DNA of 64,000 nucleotides from Candidatus Ruminimicrobiellum bubulum. Its GTDB lineage: Bacteria; Elusimicrobiota; Endomicrobiia; Endomicrobiales; Endomicrobiaceae. The notes under the pieces are model-generated. The model saw only the letters and a list, made by a program, of their open reading frames with translations. It was not told the DNA's origin and made no database searches. Below are positions 1-9,214 of the stretch, in pieces. The DNA lies in NCBI GenBank assembly GCA_017651625.1, contig JAGCCP010000055.1:235372-299371 (forward strand), in the 5' to 3' direction. The stretch's first letter is position 1. The number at the start of each line of letters is the position of its first letter. The position numbers and the translations under genes were made by a program.

Positions 1-2758
1 CATTTTTTATCAGGTTCATTGAATGATTAAAGTTGTGATCGGCAACAACACCTTTTTCATTAAGAAATTTTTCAAAAGCGTGTTTCGGTAGTTTTAAATA
101 CATAAGTTTTAAACAATCTTGAATGTTTTGTTCCAAATCCGCCGATATTTGTTGAGCATATTGCTTTTCTTGTTCCGAAACAGAATCAATTAAATATTGT
201 GCCAGGTACTCTATATTAGCATTTATTTTGTTTTGTCTTTCTTTTGAAACTCTTCTGTCTAAAAATTCTTGAAAAGATTCTTCTTGAGAATTATCAACTA
301 TCATTTTGGAAAAGAATTCTTTTTCAAGATGTTTTCTTCTTCTTGTGGCTTTCTTTGATTCACCTTTGTTGGGCGCAAAATATTGACTTATAATATGTTT
401 CCAATGAGGAAGTCTGTACTCGCTTATATAATCTTTTTGCAACACTTCTTGTATAAGAAGTTCCAAATTTCCGGAATATTTTTTTAATTGAGAAAAAACA
501 CGAATCTCTTTATCGGAAAATTCCGTTTCGGTAGCTTTTTCCAAACTTTCTTTTAATGATTGTATATCCGGAAGTCCGAATTCGTCTTTGCTAACATTAA
601 TAAAAATAAAATTAATGTCATCTGTTGTTAATAAATCTTTATCGAATGCTTCAGTATTAAAAAAAGAAAATAATATTGCATGAATAAGAGAAATTTTTAA
701 AAATAAACTTCTTGCGGAAGATTCTGCTTTTAACAGAGATTTGTTAATGAAGAAAGTTTTAGTTTCATCAATATTGTTTATAAACAAATCTGTTGAATTT
801 GATTTTTCAAAAGTTTTTATTGCAATTCTTATAGGATAACTTTTTTTATCTTCCGCATCTTTTTTCGAAAAAGAAACAATATCTTCTTCTTGCGGTGTTC
901 TGACTATTATTTCTTCAATGATTTCCGTAATATCTTCTTGTGTTAAATTGGCTGCAATATCTTCATCTATTTCAAATGCGAAAGTTTCACTGCCTACGGT
1001 AGCTAAATATTCAACGGTTTTTTTCTTGGTATAATCTCTTATAAAAATTGTATCTTCTTCTATCGGTCCTATTTTGTAATCGGCAAAATCAATTTTATTA
1101 TCTTTTATTTTGAAAGAAATAACTTGATTTCCTATAAAAATATTAAAATTATCGTCTTTTATATGTATGTTTAAAGGTTCAGACCATTTCCCTCTTACCA
1201 ATTTTCTAATATGTTCTTCCACAATTTTCGGATCTTGATCATACACTTCCGCAAATGCAGCCGTAAGCTCTGCCAAGAATAAATCTTTTGTATGTTCCGG
1301 AATTAAAGGACTTGTGGCTAATAACATTTGTATTTGAATAATCGTTTGTTGCTCGTAAGCGCTGGATATTATCTTTGAAAAAGCATCGGTAACAGTACTG
1401 TTTTTTGAATACGGAGTTATCAATAGATATTGTAAATTGTTTTTCTTTAAATCATTTAATATTGAGGAGTGGAATCCCCCGGTAATAATGATGTTAATGT
1501 TTTTGTTATTGCTTGAGTTGTTTCCTTTTACGGTTTGAGAAGATAAAATGTTATTTATGAATATATTGTTTCTTTTTTTATTCACATCATAGTATTCTAA
1601 AAATTTATTAACTTCAAGAATAGCATCGAATTTAATTAAATCTTCGTTGGTGAGATAAAAACTTAACAATTCTTTATATCTTTCAAAATTATTTGTAAAG
1701 AAATCATATTCATATTCACTTATTGATAAGTTTATAATTTTTTCAAATAAACTTGTCATTTTTAATATGAATATTTTTTCTTCCGTATTTTTATCTTTAT
1801 TACGTAAATCGTTTAAAAAATCGTTAAAATATTCATTTTCTTGACGAAGTAAAGAGACTATATTCAAACTGTTTATTTTTAAAACGTAATTTAAATATGA
1901 GAATAAATTTTTATATTGATTTTGATAAGATTGATTTTGAGAAATTTGTTTATACAACTGTTGCCAATATTCGGCTAAATCGTCGTTTTTTGTTTTATCT
2001 ATGATATCTTTGTATTTATCGTAATCTAATGAAGTTTTCAATTCTCCTAAAAATTTCGAATGTTCTTTATTAATATTTTTTTTATTCAAATCGCTTTTTG
2101 TATCGGATAAAAATAAGAAGTTGTTTAATGTTTCATATTGTAATATCGGTTGATTTACTTGGTTAAGCAGTTTAGGATTGTTTATGTCAAAATCTACATA
2201 CTTCATTAATTTTTTCGATTTAGTTCTTTCGATAACAGTATTATAAAATTCATTAAATATTTTTTGAGAAGCTTTCAAATTTGTATTTATATTTGCAAGA
2301 AGACGAATATTACCTATATATGTTTCCCAATCTTCCAAACCATATACGGGAACTGCCGAATTGTTTTTTATTAAAAAGTATTCTGCTCCTGTAAGCATCC
2401 CCTTGTTTAATAAGTAATCCGAAACTTTTGGATCGTAATTGTTCAATGATTTAATGAAACTCGTATCTATTTTTGCAGATGGTGCACCTTCAATGAGAAG
2501 TTTGTTTACTCCGTAATTTTTATCAAAGAAATCAATTGTTTTATATATGTTTTTTTGAACTTCCGGATTTGAATGTAAATCCTGAATTAAAACAAATATA
2601 TCTTTTCCATCATTCAAATAAGATTGCGAAACCTTTGCAAACAGCGGATTAATTGTTGACGGAATATTGGTATATATGAAATCAGCTTGTATTAACTGAG
2701 GTAGAATCAAAATTACGGATAAGAATGATACAAATACTTTTATAATTCTTTGTTTCAT
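1..2758 (-). CDS. Giant secreted protein, 3' end beyond window (Tiki/ChaN-like N-terminal domain)
   Basis: The reading frame is open from an ATG at 2758 to the window edge, so at least 919 residues are present and the C terminus is missing. An AGGAGG six bases upstream decides the start; the ATG at 2763 runs into a stop after two codons. Residues 1-25 look like a signal peptide. Three motifs stand out: IQDLHS (His62), LIEGA (Glu90) and ITGGFH (about residue 428). The same three motifs, with LTGxEYF and GLED between them, occur in the giant protein at 18097-27936, so the two are paralogues. A His early, a Glu next and a GxxH late resemble the Tiki/TraB/ChaN/EreA superfamily; that link is inference. 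The remainder is helix-rich and I do not recognise it. It follows the ABC-F gene by 10 bases, so the two are probably cotranscribed. Confidence 0.8.
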   Translation of the reverse strand, partial: MKQRIIKVFVSFLSVILILPQLIQADFIYTNIPSTINPLFAKVSQSYLNDGKDIFVLIQDLHSNPEVQKNIYKTIDFFDKNYGVNKLLIEGAPSAKIDTSFIKSLNNYDPKVSDYLLNKGMLTGAEYFLIKNNSAVPVYGLEDWETYIGNIRLLANINTNLKASQKIFNEFYNTVIERTKSKKLMKYVDFDINNPKLLNQVNQPILQYETLNNFLFLSDTKSDLNKKNINKEHSKFLGELKTSLDYDKYKDIIDKTKNDDLAEYWQQLYKQISQNQSYQNQYKNLFSYLNYVLKINSLNIVSLLRQENEYFNDFLNDLRNKDKNTEEKIFILKMTSLFEKIINLSISEYEYDFFTNNFERYKELLSFYLTNEDLIKFDAILEVNKFLEYYDVNKKRNNIFINNILSSQTVKGNNSSNNKNINIIITGGFHSSILNDLKKNNLQYLLITPYSKNSTVTDAFSKIISSAYEQQTIIQIQMLLATSPLIPEHTKDLFLAELTAAFAEVYDQDPKIVEEHIRKLVRGKWSEPLNIHIKDDNFNIFIGNQVISFKIKDNKIDFADYKIGPIEEDTIFIRDYTKKKTVEYLATVGSETFAFEIDEDIAANLTQEDITEIIEEIIVRTPQEEDIVSFSKKDAEDKKSYPIRIAIKTFEKSNSTDLFINNIDETKTFFINKSLLKAESSARSLFLKISLIHAILFSFFNTEAFDKDLLTTDDINFIFINVSKDEFGLPDIQSLKESLEKATETEFSDKEIRVFSQLKKYSGNLELLIQEVLQKDYISEYRLPHWKHIISQYFAPNKGESKKATRRRKHLEKEFFSKMIVDNSQEESFQEFLDRRVSKERQNKINANIEYLAQYLIDSVSEQEKQYAQQISADLEQNIQDCLKLMYLKLPKHAFEKFLNEKGVVADHNFNHSMNLIKN

Positions 2759-2768
2759 ACCATACCTC

Positions 2769-4613
2769 CTAATTAGTGATGTTATTAAACTCATTTTCAT
2801 AATATTTTTCTTTCTCTTCAAAAATTTCAGTGTTTTCCATCAATTCGGTATATAATACTTCCAAATCTTCTTTTAATAATTTGCTTTGTTTAGGACCTTC
2901 CGCAAGATAACTTAAATTGTTTTCTTCACAAGCTTTTACAAGCAGTTTTGTTATATTTTCTATTTCAAGCTCTTTTTCCTGTATTTCTTTTTCCAGTTCT
3001 TTAATCTTCAGTTCTAAAGGTTTTAGTGCTTTAGATTTTTCTTGTATTAATTTTGCTCTGATTTTTTTTACTTCTTCTTTTGTGTATACTTTCTTCTCGG
3101 AAATTTTAGATGTTGCTTTTATTTCGGAACTTTCGTCTTCCCAGCCGCATCTTTCCAAAAAGTCAGCATATGTTCCGTCGAAGAAAGATACTTTGTTTCT
3201 GTCGAAAATTATAAGTTTTTGTGCTACGGCATGTAAAAGTTCTTCATTGTGAGTTACTATTATAATTGAACCTGAAAATTCATTTATTGCATCTATTAAA
3301 GATTCCGTAGATTCCAAGTCCAAATGATTTGTCGGCTCATCAAGAAGTAATAAATGTGCGGGTTTAGCCAAAATTTTCCCCAATAAAACTCTGCTCTTTT
3401 CCCCGCCGGAAAGAACTTTTATCCTCTTCATCATATCGTTTCCGCCGAACATCATAGCTCCGCATATATTTCTTGCATTTTGAGGTAACTTAGTATTTGC
3501 GGATAAAATAGAATCGTAAATAGTGTCTTCATCATTTAATTGAGCAACATCGGATTGAACAAAATATCCTATTTCAAGTTCGGGATGTTTTTTTATATTT
3601 CCCGATATCGGATTCAATCTTCCGGCTAATAATTTTAATAAGGTTGATTTTCCTTTACCGTTCTTTCCTATAACACAAATCCTTTCTTTTTTCAAAACAT
3701 CCAAATTTAAATTATCAATTAAAATATCATTATCGGTATATCCGAATTTTAGAGAGTATGTGCTAAGCATTTTGTTTGCCGGAAAATCCAAATCACTGAA
3801 AGAAAAATCCAAAGTTTCCAATTCTGTTAATTGCTGTAAATCTTCTTGCTTTTCAAGAGTTTTTATTCTGGATTGAACCATGCCGGCAAGCCTTGCTTTT
3901 GCTCTGAATCTTCTTATGAACAGTTCGGTTCTTTTTCTTCTTTTTTCTATGTTGATTCTTGTTTTTTCGTAAATTTCTTCTTCTTTTGCTATTTGCTCGT
4001 ATAACTTTTCCGTAGTTCCTTCTACTTTTCTTGCTTTGTTTCGGTGAATTGCAACCGTATGTGTAACGACCTGATCCATAAAAGATCTGTCATGTGTTAT
4101 AAGTATAAGTTCGTTCTTTAATGTTTTAAGAAATTTTATTAACCATCTTATTGCAACAATATCCAAATAATTGTTCGGCTCATCCAATAAAAGCATATCT
4201 ACGTCGGATAGCAATATCTTTGCCAAGTTTAGTCTTATTTTATATCCACCTGAAAAAACGGATGGTTCTTTTTGTAAATCTTCTTTTGTAAAACCTAAAC
4301 CGAACAAAACTTTTTCCGCTTTCCATGTATTATCGGTTTCTTCTTTCGGTAATACGGATGCAACTTCTTCGATAATAGTTTTGTATTTAAAATCCAAATG
4401 CTGTTTTAAATACCCTATTTTATAATTCTTGGGAATCTGTATTTCTCCTGAGTCGTATTCAGCTTCCCCGGTAATCATCTTAAGAAGGGTTGTTTTACCG
4501 TAACCGTTTCTGCCGACTAAACCTATCTTTTCCCCTTTACCAACACTGAAAGACAGGTTATCGAATAATACTCTTGCTCCGTAAGATTTTGATAAGTTAT
4601 TAATAGTAATCAT
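2769..4613 (-). CDS. ABC-F family ATPase
   Basis: A 614-residue soluble protein with two ABC ATPase domains and no membrane segments, which is the ABC-F layout (ribosome-associated translation factors and antibiotic-protection proteins). The first domain has Walker A GRNGYGKT, signature FSGGY and Walker B LLLLDEP; the second has GKNGKGKS, LSGGEK and LLLLDEPTNHLD. The stretch between them is Arg/Lys-rich and helical, like the P-site tRNA interaction motif linker, and the C-terminal 90 residues are a charged coiled coil like the Uup/YdiF tail. It lies between a small membrane gene (29 bases upstream, across a terminator hairpin) and the giant secreted protein gene (10 bases downstream). The subfamily and drug specificity cannot be read from sequence alone. 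Confidence 0.9.
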   Translation of the reverse strand: MITINNLSKSYGARVLFDNLSFSVGKGEKIGLVGRNGYGKTTLLKMITGEAEYDSGEIQIPKNYKIGYLKQHLDFKYKTIIEEVASVLPKEETDNTWKAEKVLFGLGFTKEDLQKEPSVFSGGYKIRLNLAKILLSDVDMLLLDEPNNYLDIVAIRWLIKFLKTLKNELILITHDRSFMDQVVTHTVAIHRNKARKVEGTTEKLYEQIAKEEEIYEKTRINIEKRRKRTELFIRRFRAKARLAGMVQSRIKTLEKQEDLQQLTELETLDFSFSDLDFPANKMLSTYSLKFGYTDNDILIDNLNLDVLKKERICVIGKNGKGKSTLLKLLAGRLNPISGNIKKHPELEIGYFVQSDVAQLNDEDTIYDSILSANTKLPQNARNICGAMMFGGNDMMKRIKVLSGGEKSRVLLGKILAKPAHLLLLDEPTNHLDLESTESLIDAINEFSGSIIIVTHNEELLHAVAQKLIIFDRNKVSFFDGTYADFLERCGWEDESSEIKATSKISEKKVYTKEEVKKIRAKLIQEKSKALKPLELKIKELEKEIQEKELEIENITKLLVKACEENNLSYLAEGPKQSKLLKEDLEVLYTELMENTEIFEEKEKYYENEFNNITN

Positions 4614-4619
4614 TTTTCC

Positions 4620-4656
4620 AAAATAAAAACTCTGTCTAAAATTTATTTAGACAGAG
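4620..4656 (-). terminator. Intrinsic terminator overlapping the stop of the small membrane gene
   Basis: On the minus strand an 11-bp hairpin (CTCTGTCTAAA with TTTAGACAGAG, loop of 5) is followed by TTTTTATTTT. The 5' arm encodes the last codons of the upstream gene and the TAA stop is at the start of the loop. The ABC-F start codon lies only a few bases beyond, so some read-through is needed if they share a promoter. Confidence 0.85.
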
Positions 4657-5143
4657 CAATAGAATCCCCGTATATTTTTGTAATAAAATAATCATGAGAG
4701 CTAAATAATTTCAGTAGCCCCACATACCTCAAAATATAAAAAATAAAAATTACCGAAAACAGAGCCAATATTCCTGTTGAATAATTCGAAATATTATCAA
4801 GTATACGACACTTATAATACATGTAATAAGTTTTTAATTTCAGAGGACTTGATATTGTTGCAAGTAAATTATTATCAAAAAACTCAATGTTTTTATCAAT
4901 AAATAAAACTTTATCATGATTTACTTTTAATATCTTAAAGTCTTCTTGTACTTTTATACACATATTAATAAAATTTTTAGGGATGTTAAACATCGAACTG
5001 TATTGTTCTTGAATACTCACTGTATTTGAAAAATTATAAACGTCTTTATTTATCACAAAAGAAAAAAGACTCATCAAACCGAAAGATATGTTTGATGACA
5101 AGACAAAAAATAAAAGTAAAACAGAGATAAATCTCTTTTTCAA
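4643..5143 (-). CDS. Small membrane protein of unknown function
   Basis: A 166-residue protein starting at TTG, chosen because GAGG lies five bases upstream. Residues 1-23 form a signal or anchor helix and residues about 121-142 a second hydrophobic helix, leaving a hydrophilic segment of about 95 residues between them and a short tail. I do not recognise a family. It resembles the gene at 27977-28504 in size, topology, promoter and the way a terminator overlaps its stop codon, although the two amino acid sequences are not clearly homologous by eye. Both stand at the head of a locus with a giant secreted protein, which suggests a shared role with these proteins (inference). Confidence 0.75.
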   Translation of the reverse strand: MKKRFISVLLLFFVLSSNISFGLMSLFSFVINKDVYNFSNTVSIQEQYSSMFNIPKNFINMCIKVQEDFKILKVNHDKVLFIDKNIEFFDNNLLATISSPLKLKTYYMYYKCRILDNISNYSTGILALFSVIFIFYILRYVGLLKLFSSHDYFITKIYGDSIALSK

Positions 5144-5181
5144 GTTGACCTCGAATGTATATATATATTATATATATAATA

Positions 5182-5210
5182 ATTCTAATATATACTTGTT
5201 TATTTTTCAA
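5182..5210 (-). promoter_or_regulatory. Sigma70-type promoter of the small membrane gene
   Basis: On the minus strand TTGAAA, a 17-base spacer, then TAGAAT. The -35 lies inside GCATTGAAAAAT, a box also found in the promoter at 28516-28544. The expected start of transcription is about 30 bases before the TTG start codon, in an alternating TA tract. Confidence 0.65.
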
Positions 5211-5323
5211 TGCTTTTTTTGCATTTTTTATTGAAAAAAGAATGTAAAAGTTTTTTATATCTTTTTTTGTTTAATTTTGTTAAAATATTTACTTAAAATT
5301 CAGTATAAACAATTGGAGAAAAA

Positions 5324-7450
5324 ATGTCTTATTATTACAAATTATTTTGGATTTTAACGACGATAACTACATTCTTAAGACTTTCCGTTATAGGTAAATT
5401 GGGCCTAACCGTAGATGAAGCCCATTACTGGGTATATTCCAAATTTTTAGATTTATCTTATTATGATCATCCTCCTATGATAGGTTATATAATAAAATTG
5501 TTTACCGATATTTTCGGAATAAACGAATTTGCGGTCAGACTTCCGTCCGTTATTGTTTTTGTTATAACGTCTTGGATTTTTTTCTTATGTATCAAAAAAT
5601 TATTTAATGAAAGAATTGCTTTTATCGGTATAGTGTTAATAAATGTATTACCGGTATTTTCTTTCTTGGGAGCGGTTGTTACGATTCCGGATTCTCCATT
5701 GTCTTTATTTTGGGTTTTATCGTTTTACCTCTTTATAAATATTGTAGAAACAAAAGAAAAAAAATATTGGTATATGTTAGGTGTTACCGTAGGTTTGGCA
5801 TTCTTATCTAAATATACTGCCGTAATGATATATCCTTCCATTATTTTATTTTTGATATGTTCTAAAGAAAACAGATTCTGGTTTTTAAAAAAAGAACCGT
5901 ATTTTGCAATGATAATATCTTTTATAATATTTTTGCCTGTTGTTATTTGGAATATACAAAATAATTGGGCAAGTTTCGGTTTTCAATTACAGCACGGTTT
6001 CGGGAAATCTTTACCGAGTCTTTCTTTCACTTTATTCGGACGATCTATCGGTGCACAAGCGGGTTATGTTTCCCCGTTCCTTTTTATATTCTTCTGTTAT
6101 GTAGCATATGTCCTTATAAAAGATGCTTTTTTTAAAAAGCAAAAAGATGCTTTATTTGTTGCTTCCTTTTCTTTACCGGTTCTCATTTTCTTTAATGCAA
6201 TTGCAACATTTAACGAAATATTACCGCATTGGCCTGCGATGGGCTATTTGATGTTAACAATATATGCTTCGTATATCATTAATAAATTTTGGGACAATAG
6301 TAAATTCAGAAAGATAATATATTTTTCCTGCGGTTTTGCCTTGTTCTTGGACTTAATAGTTCCTATTCATTGCATATATAAGTTTATACCTATAGAACCT
6401 TTCTTACCTCAAAAAGAGGCTCAGAAAGTAGAATTTGGAATTCCTAAAGCTGAAATAGTTGATATATCAAACGATTTATACGGATGGAAAGAATTGTCTT
6501 CGGAAATAAATAAAGTATATGATTCTTATCCTGAAGATAAGAAACCTTTTTTATTTACACATAAGAGTTATTTGGCAAGTCAAATATATTTTTATACTCC
6601 GGATAAAAGAGTTTATTGCTTTAGCGGTAAGATAGATGCTTATGATTTGTGGCAAAGGGATATTTCTGTATTAAAAAATAAAGATGGTCTGTTTATTACA
6701 AGTAATATGTTTGATTTTAACGATTATGAAAAAGTTTATCCTTTTACGGAATTCGAGAAACCCATAGAAATTCCTGTTTATAGAAATAATAAACTTGTTA
6801 AAAAGTTTTGGATAACGAAATGTAAAAAGTTTAATCCCGACTTATTGTCTGAAGAGTATACAGCAAATATTATCGGAGATAAAAAGACATTACAACAAGG
6901 TCTGATAGACACCGATCATAAATTATTTAAATTTATAAATATAGAACTAAATAATAAATTTTTTAATTTTATAATATCTAACGTTTCGTTTTTCGATAGT
7001 AAAAATTTAAATCCGAGTTTAATAGTTATAGTTGTTGTCACGTTAATAATTCTAAGAAAAGAAGAAAAAAACAAGTTTTGGATTTTGTTTGCATTAATTG
7101 TATGCACGGTACTTGTTGCAAGTATATTAAATACTTTTGTAAAAAGTTTTATTGACAGAGCAAGACCTTTAGCTGTTTTCGGCGAAGACAATATTAATGT
7201 TTTTTATGAAATATTACACGGAAACTCGTTTCCTTCGGGGCACACACAATTTGCTTTTACGGTTATGACGACAATGCTTCTTCTTATCCCCAAATATTGG
7301 TATATTTATTTGCTGCTTGCATTTGCGACGGGCTTTGAAAGAATTTATGCCGGATGCCATTTCCCGTTGGATGTATGCTGCGGTGCACTCGAAGGAATAA
7401 TAATATCTTACATAATGGTAAAACTATTTAAAAAATTCTATAAATTATAA
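5324..7450 (+). CDS. GT39/ArnT-like glycosyltransferase fused to PAP2 phosphatase
   Basis: A 708-residue membrane protein with two enzyme modules. The N-terminal part (about 1-340) has many hydrophobic helices and the acidic motif VDEAHYW near residue 30, as in family 39 (PMT/ArnT) transferases, which move a sugar from a polyprenyl phosphate carrier onto lipid A or protein on the outer face of the inner membrane. Residues about 370-510 form a soluble domain. The C-terminal 170 residues are a PAP2 phosphatase with all three motifs: KSFIDRARP (about 607), PSGHT (about 637) and RIYAGCHFPLD (about 676). GGAG lies six bases before the ATG. It is transcribed alone, diverging from the small membrane gene and ending at a strong terminator. 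Modification plus dephosphorylation of lipid A or a lipid carrier is the likely job; the acceptor is unknown. Confidence 0.85.
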   Translation: MSYYYKLFWILTTITTFLRLSVIGKLGLTVDEAHYWVYSKFLDLSYYDHPPMIGYIIKLFTDIFGINEFAVRLPSVIVFVITSWIFFLCIKKLFNERIAFIGIVLINVLPVFSFLGAVVTIPDSPLSLFWVLSFYLFINIVETKEKKYWYMLGVTVGLAFLSKYTAVMIYPSIILFLICSKENRFWFLKKEPYFAMIISFIIFLPVVIWNIQNNWASFGFQLQHGFGKSLPSLSFTLFGRSIGAQAGYVSPFLFIFFCYVAYVLIKDAFFKKQKDALFVASFSLPVLIFFNAIATFNEILPHWPAMGYLMLTIYASYIINKFWDNSKFRKIIYFSCGFALFLDLIVPIHCIYKFIPIEPFLPQKEAQKVEFGIPKAEIVDISNDLYGWKELSSEINKVYDSYPEDKKPFLFTHKSYLASQIYFYTPDKRVYCFSGKIDAYDLWQRDISVLKNKDGLFITSNMFDFNDYEKVYPFTEFEKPIEIPVYRNNKLVKKFWITKCKKFNPDLLSEEYTANIIGDKKTLQQGLIDTDHKLFKFINIELNNKFFNFIISNVSFFDSKNLNPSLIVIVVVTLIILRKEEKNKFWILFALIVCTVLVASILNTFVKSFIDRARPLAVFGEDNINVFYEILHGNSFPSGHTQFAFTVMTTMLLLIPKYWYIYLLLAFATGFERIYAGCHFPLDVCCGALEGIIISYIMVKLFKKFYKL

Positions 7451-7467
7451 TTCGATTATACGGCAAT

Positions 7468-7502
7468 AAAAAAACGGGAAGAAAATTCTTCCCGTTTTTT
7501 TT
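7468..7502. terminator. Bidirectional intrinsic terminator
   Basis: A near-perfect palindrome, ACGGGAAGAA with TTCTTCCCGT, is flanked by A and T runs. It serves the glycosyltransferase gene on the plus strand and phoU on the minus strand, which converge here. Confidence 0.9.
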
Positions 7503-7543
7503 ATTAATTATACATTGTAAATTGTAAATTATAAATTGCTGTT

Positions 7544-8206
7544 TTAAATGCTCCTCAAATGTCTTATGTCTTTACCATGAACCATAAATATTACATCTTC
7601 CGCAATATTTGTTGCATGGTCTCCCAATCTTTCAAGACTTTTTGCTATAAACATTAAATCTATTGCTCTTATCAGAGTTGTTTGATCGGAAGTATTCGTC
7701 ATAAAAGCTAATAAATCTTTTATTATTATTCTTTTTAATTCATCAACTTCATCATCTTTTGATAATACTGTGTCTGCAAGATCAGGATCATTTAAATTAA
7801 ATGCTTTAATACTGTCTCTAACCATAGCTATTACAGCGGTGGCCATTTTAGGAATATCGATTAACGGTTTTAAATCCGGATATTTTAAAAGTTCTTCCCC
7901 TATTTCACAAATATTTACAGCTTCATCACCCATTCTTTCCAAATCACTGTTAATTCTCATGGCGGAAGTTATGAATCTTAAATCAGTTCCTACAGGCTGA
8001 TTTAATGCGATAAGTTTTAAACATGTATCATCAACAACTATTTCTGTAAGGTTTGCTTCTCTTTCTCTGTTAAAAACTTCTTTGGACATGGAAATATCTC
8101 TTTTGACTATCATGTCTACAGAAAACTTTATCATCTGCTGAACTATTTCGGCCATATCAACAAGTCTTTTCTTTAAATCGTTCATTTCCAAATCAAAGTG
8201 TCTCAT
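7544..8206 (-). CDS. phoU: Phosphate signalling/transport accessory protein PhoU
   Basis: A 220-residue, all-helical protein of the usual PhoU length, made of two repeated three-helix units. Each unit carries the metal-binding type motif, seen as LERMGDEAVNI in the first and LERLGDHATNIAE in the second. PhoU links the Pst transporter to a PhoR-type sensor kinase and restrains phosphate uptake. It is the last gene of the pst operon, with AGGGGGG three bases before the ATG. A hairpin and octamer repeats separate it from pstB by 165 bases, so its expression may be partly uncoupled. No PhoR/PhoB gene is in the window. Confidence 0.95.
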   Translation of the reverse strand: MRHFDLEMNDLKKRLVDMAEIVQQMIKFSVDMIVKRDISMSKEVFNREREANLTEIVVDDTCLKLIALNQPVGTDLRFITSAMRINSDLERMGDEAVNICEIGEELLKYPDLKPLIDIPKMATAVIAMVRDSIKAFNLNDPDLADTVLSKDDEVDELKRIIIKDLLAFMTNTSDQTTLIRAIDLMFIAKSLERLGDHATNIAEDVIFMVHGKDIRHLRSI

Positions 8207-8288
8207 ATACCCCCCTAAAAATACTCTGTATTTTTTTGAAGATTAGAAGTTTGGATGATTAGAGGATTGGAAGAAAAGTTGCAATCGT

Positions 8289-8310
8289 AAAAATCACTTT
8301 GTGATTTTTT
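8289..8310. terminator. Hairpin between pstB and phoU
   Basis: AAAAATCAC, a three-base loop, then GTGATTTTT with further T residues on the plus strand and A/T runs on both sides. It could act as a weak terminator or a 3' mRNA stabiliser in either direction. Confidence 0.5.
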
Positions 8311-8318
8311 TATTTAAA

Positions 8319-8371
8319 TCTTTCCGCTTTGCTTCAAATCTTCCATTCTTCTATTCTTCAAATCTTCCAAA
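8319..8371. repeat. Octamer-repeat spacer (AATCTTCN type)
   Basis: The spacer is built of degenerate octamers reading AATCTTCC/AATCTTCT on the plus strand, GAAGATTN on the other. A second tract lies at 8239-8275. The same class recurs at 9180, 12699, 33604, 35374, 47311 and 49744. Confidence 0.7.
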
Positions 8372-9145
8372 TTATCCGAATCTTCCCGAAACATAATCAT
8401 CCGTCTCTTTTTTCGACGGATTAGTAAATATTGTAGATGTTTCATCGAATTCTATTAAGTTACCCATAAACATATATGCGGTATCATCCGAGAGTCTTGC
8501 AGCCTGTTGCATATTATGTGTTACTATAACCAGTGTATATTTTTGTTTCATTTCCTGCATCAATTCTTCTAAGTTTGTTGTCGATTTCGGATCTAATGCC
8601 GAACATGGTTCATCTAATAATATTATTTGCGGCTTTATTGCTATAACTCTTGCAACACAAAGCCTTTGTTGTTGTTCGAGGGATAAATTCAATGCAGACA
8701 TTTTTAAATTGTTTTTTAAATCATCCCATAATAAAACATCTTCCAAACTTTCCTGAACAATTTTGTCTGTTTCTTTTCTTGTTTTTACCATCCTGTTTAT
8801 TTCAAGTCCGAAAGCTATATTATTATAAATTGATAAAGGAAAAGGATTAGGTCTTTGAAAAACCATTCCTACTTCTTTTCTTACCCTGTCAACCTGCATA
8901 TCTTCGCCGTAAATATTTTTGCCGTTAATAAGTATTTCGCCTGTAATTCTTACACCGTCAATTGTATCGTTTATTCTGTTTAGTGTTCTAAGCAAAGTGG
9001 ATTTCCCGCAACCGGAAGGACCTATTAAAGCAGTTATCCTGTTTGCTCTGATATCCATGTTTATATTCTTCAATGCATGAAAATCCGAATAATATAAATT
9101 TAAATCTTTAATTTGAATTTTTACTTCGCCCTTTTTCTTTACCAT
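8372..9145 (-). CDS. pstB: Phosphate ABC transporter ATPase PstB, copy 1 (degenerate signature motif)
   Basis: A 257-residue ATPase. The ATG at 9145 is chosen over an upstream TTG because AAGGA lies six bases before it. Walker A is GPSGCGKST, the Q loop FQRPNPFP, Walker B IILLDEP and the H loop VTHNM, all canonical for PstB. The ABC signature is LSLEQ at residues 154-158, where LSGGQ is expected: both glycines are replaced by Leu and Glu. The gene follows a second pstB, whose defects lie in the Q and H loops instead. Together they could form a heterodimer with one complete and one degenerate ATP site. The shared 3' sequence of both genes points to tandem duplication. Confidence 0.93.
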   Translation of the reverse strand: MVKKKGEVKIQIKDLNLYYSDFHALKNINMDIRANRITALIGPSGCGKSTLLRTLNRINDTIDGVRITGEILINGKNIYGEDMQVDRVRKEVGMVFQRPNPFPLSIYNNIAFGLEINRMVKTRKETDKIVQESLEDVLLWDDLKNNLKMSALNLSLEQQQRLCVARVIAIKPQIILLDEPCSALDPKSTTNLEELMQEMKQKYTLVIVTHNMQQAARLSDDTAYMFMGNLIEFDETSTIFTNPSKKETDDYVSGRFG

Positions 9146-9179
9146 TACAAATCCTTGCAGTTTTGTTTTTGTCGTTGCC

Positions 9180-9214
9180 AATCTTCCAATCTTCTAATCT
9201 TCAATTCTTCCAAA
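9180..9214. repeat. Octamer-repeat spacer between the two pstB genes
   Basis: Degenerate AATCTTCN octamers fill the spacer. The 3' ends of the two pstB genes and the following bases are nearly identical, as expected after a tandem duplication. Confidence 0.65.

Noticed and set aside
8239..8371. Short repeats as a CRISPR array
   Set aside because: Units are eight bases, degenerate and contiguous, with no spacers of constant length and no cas genes.
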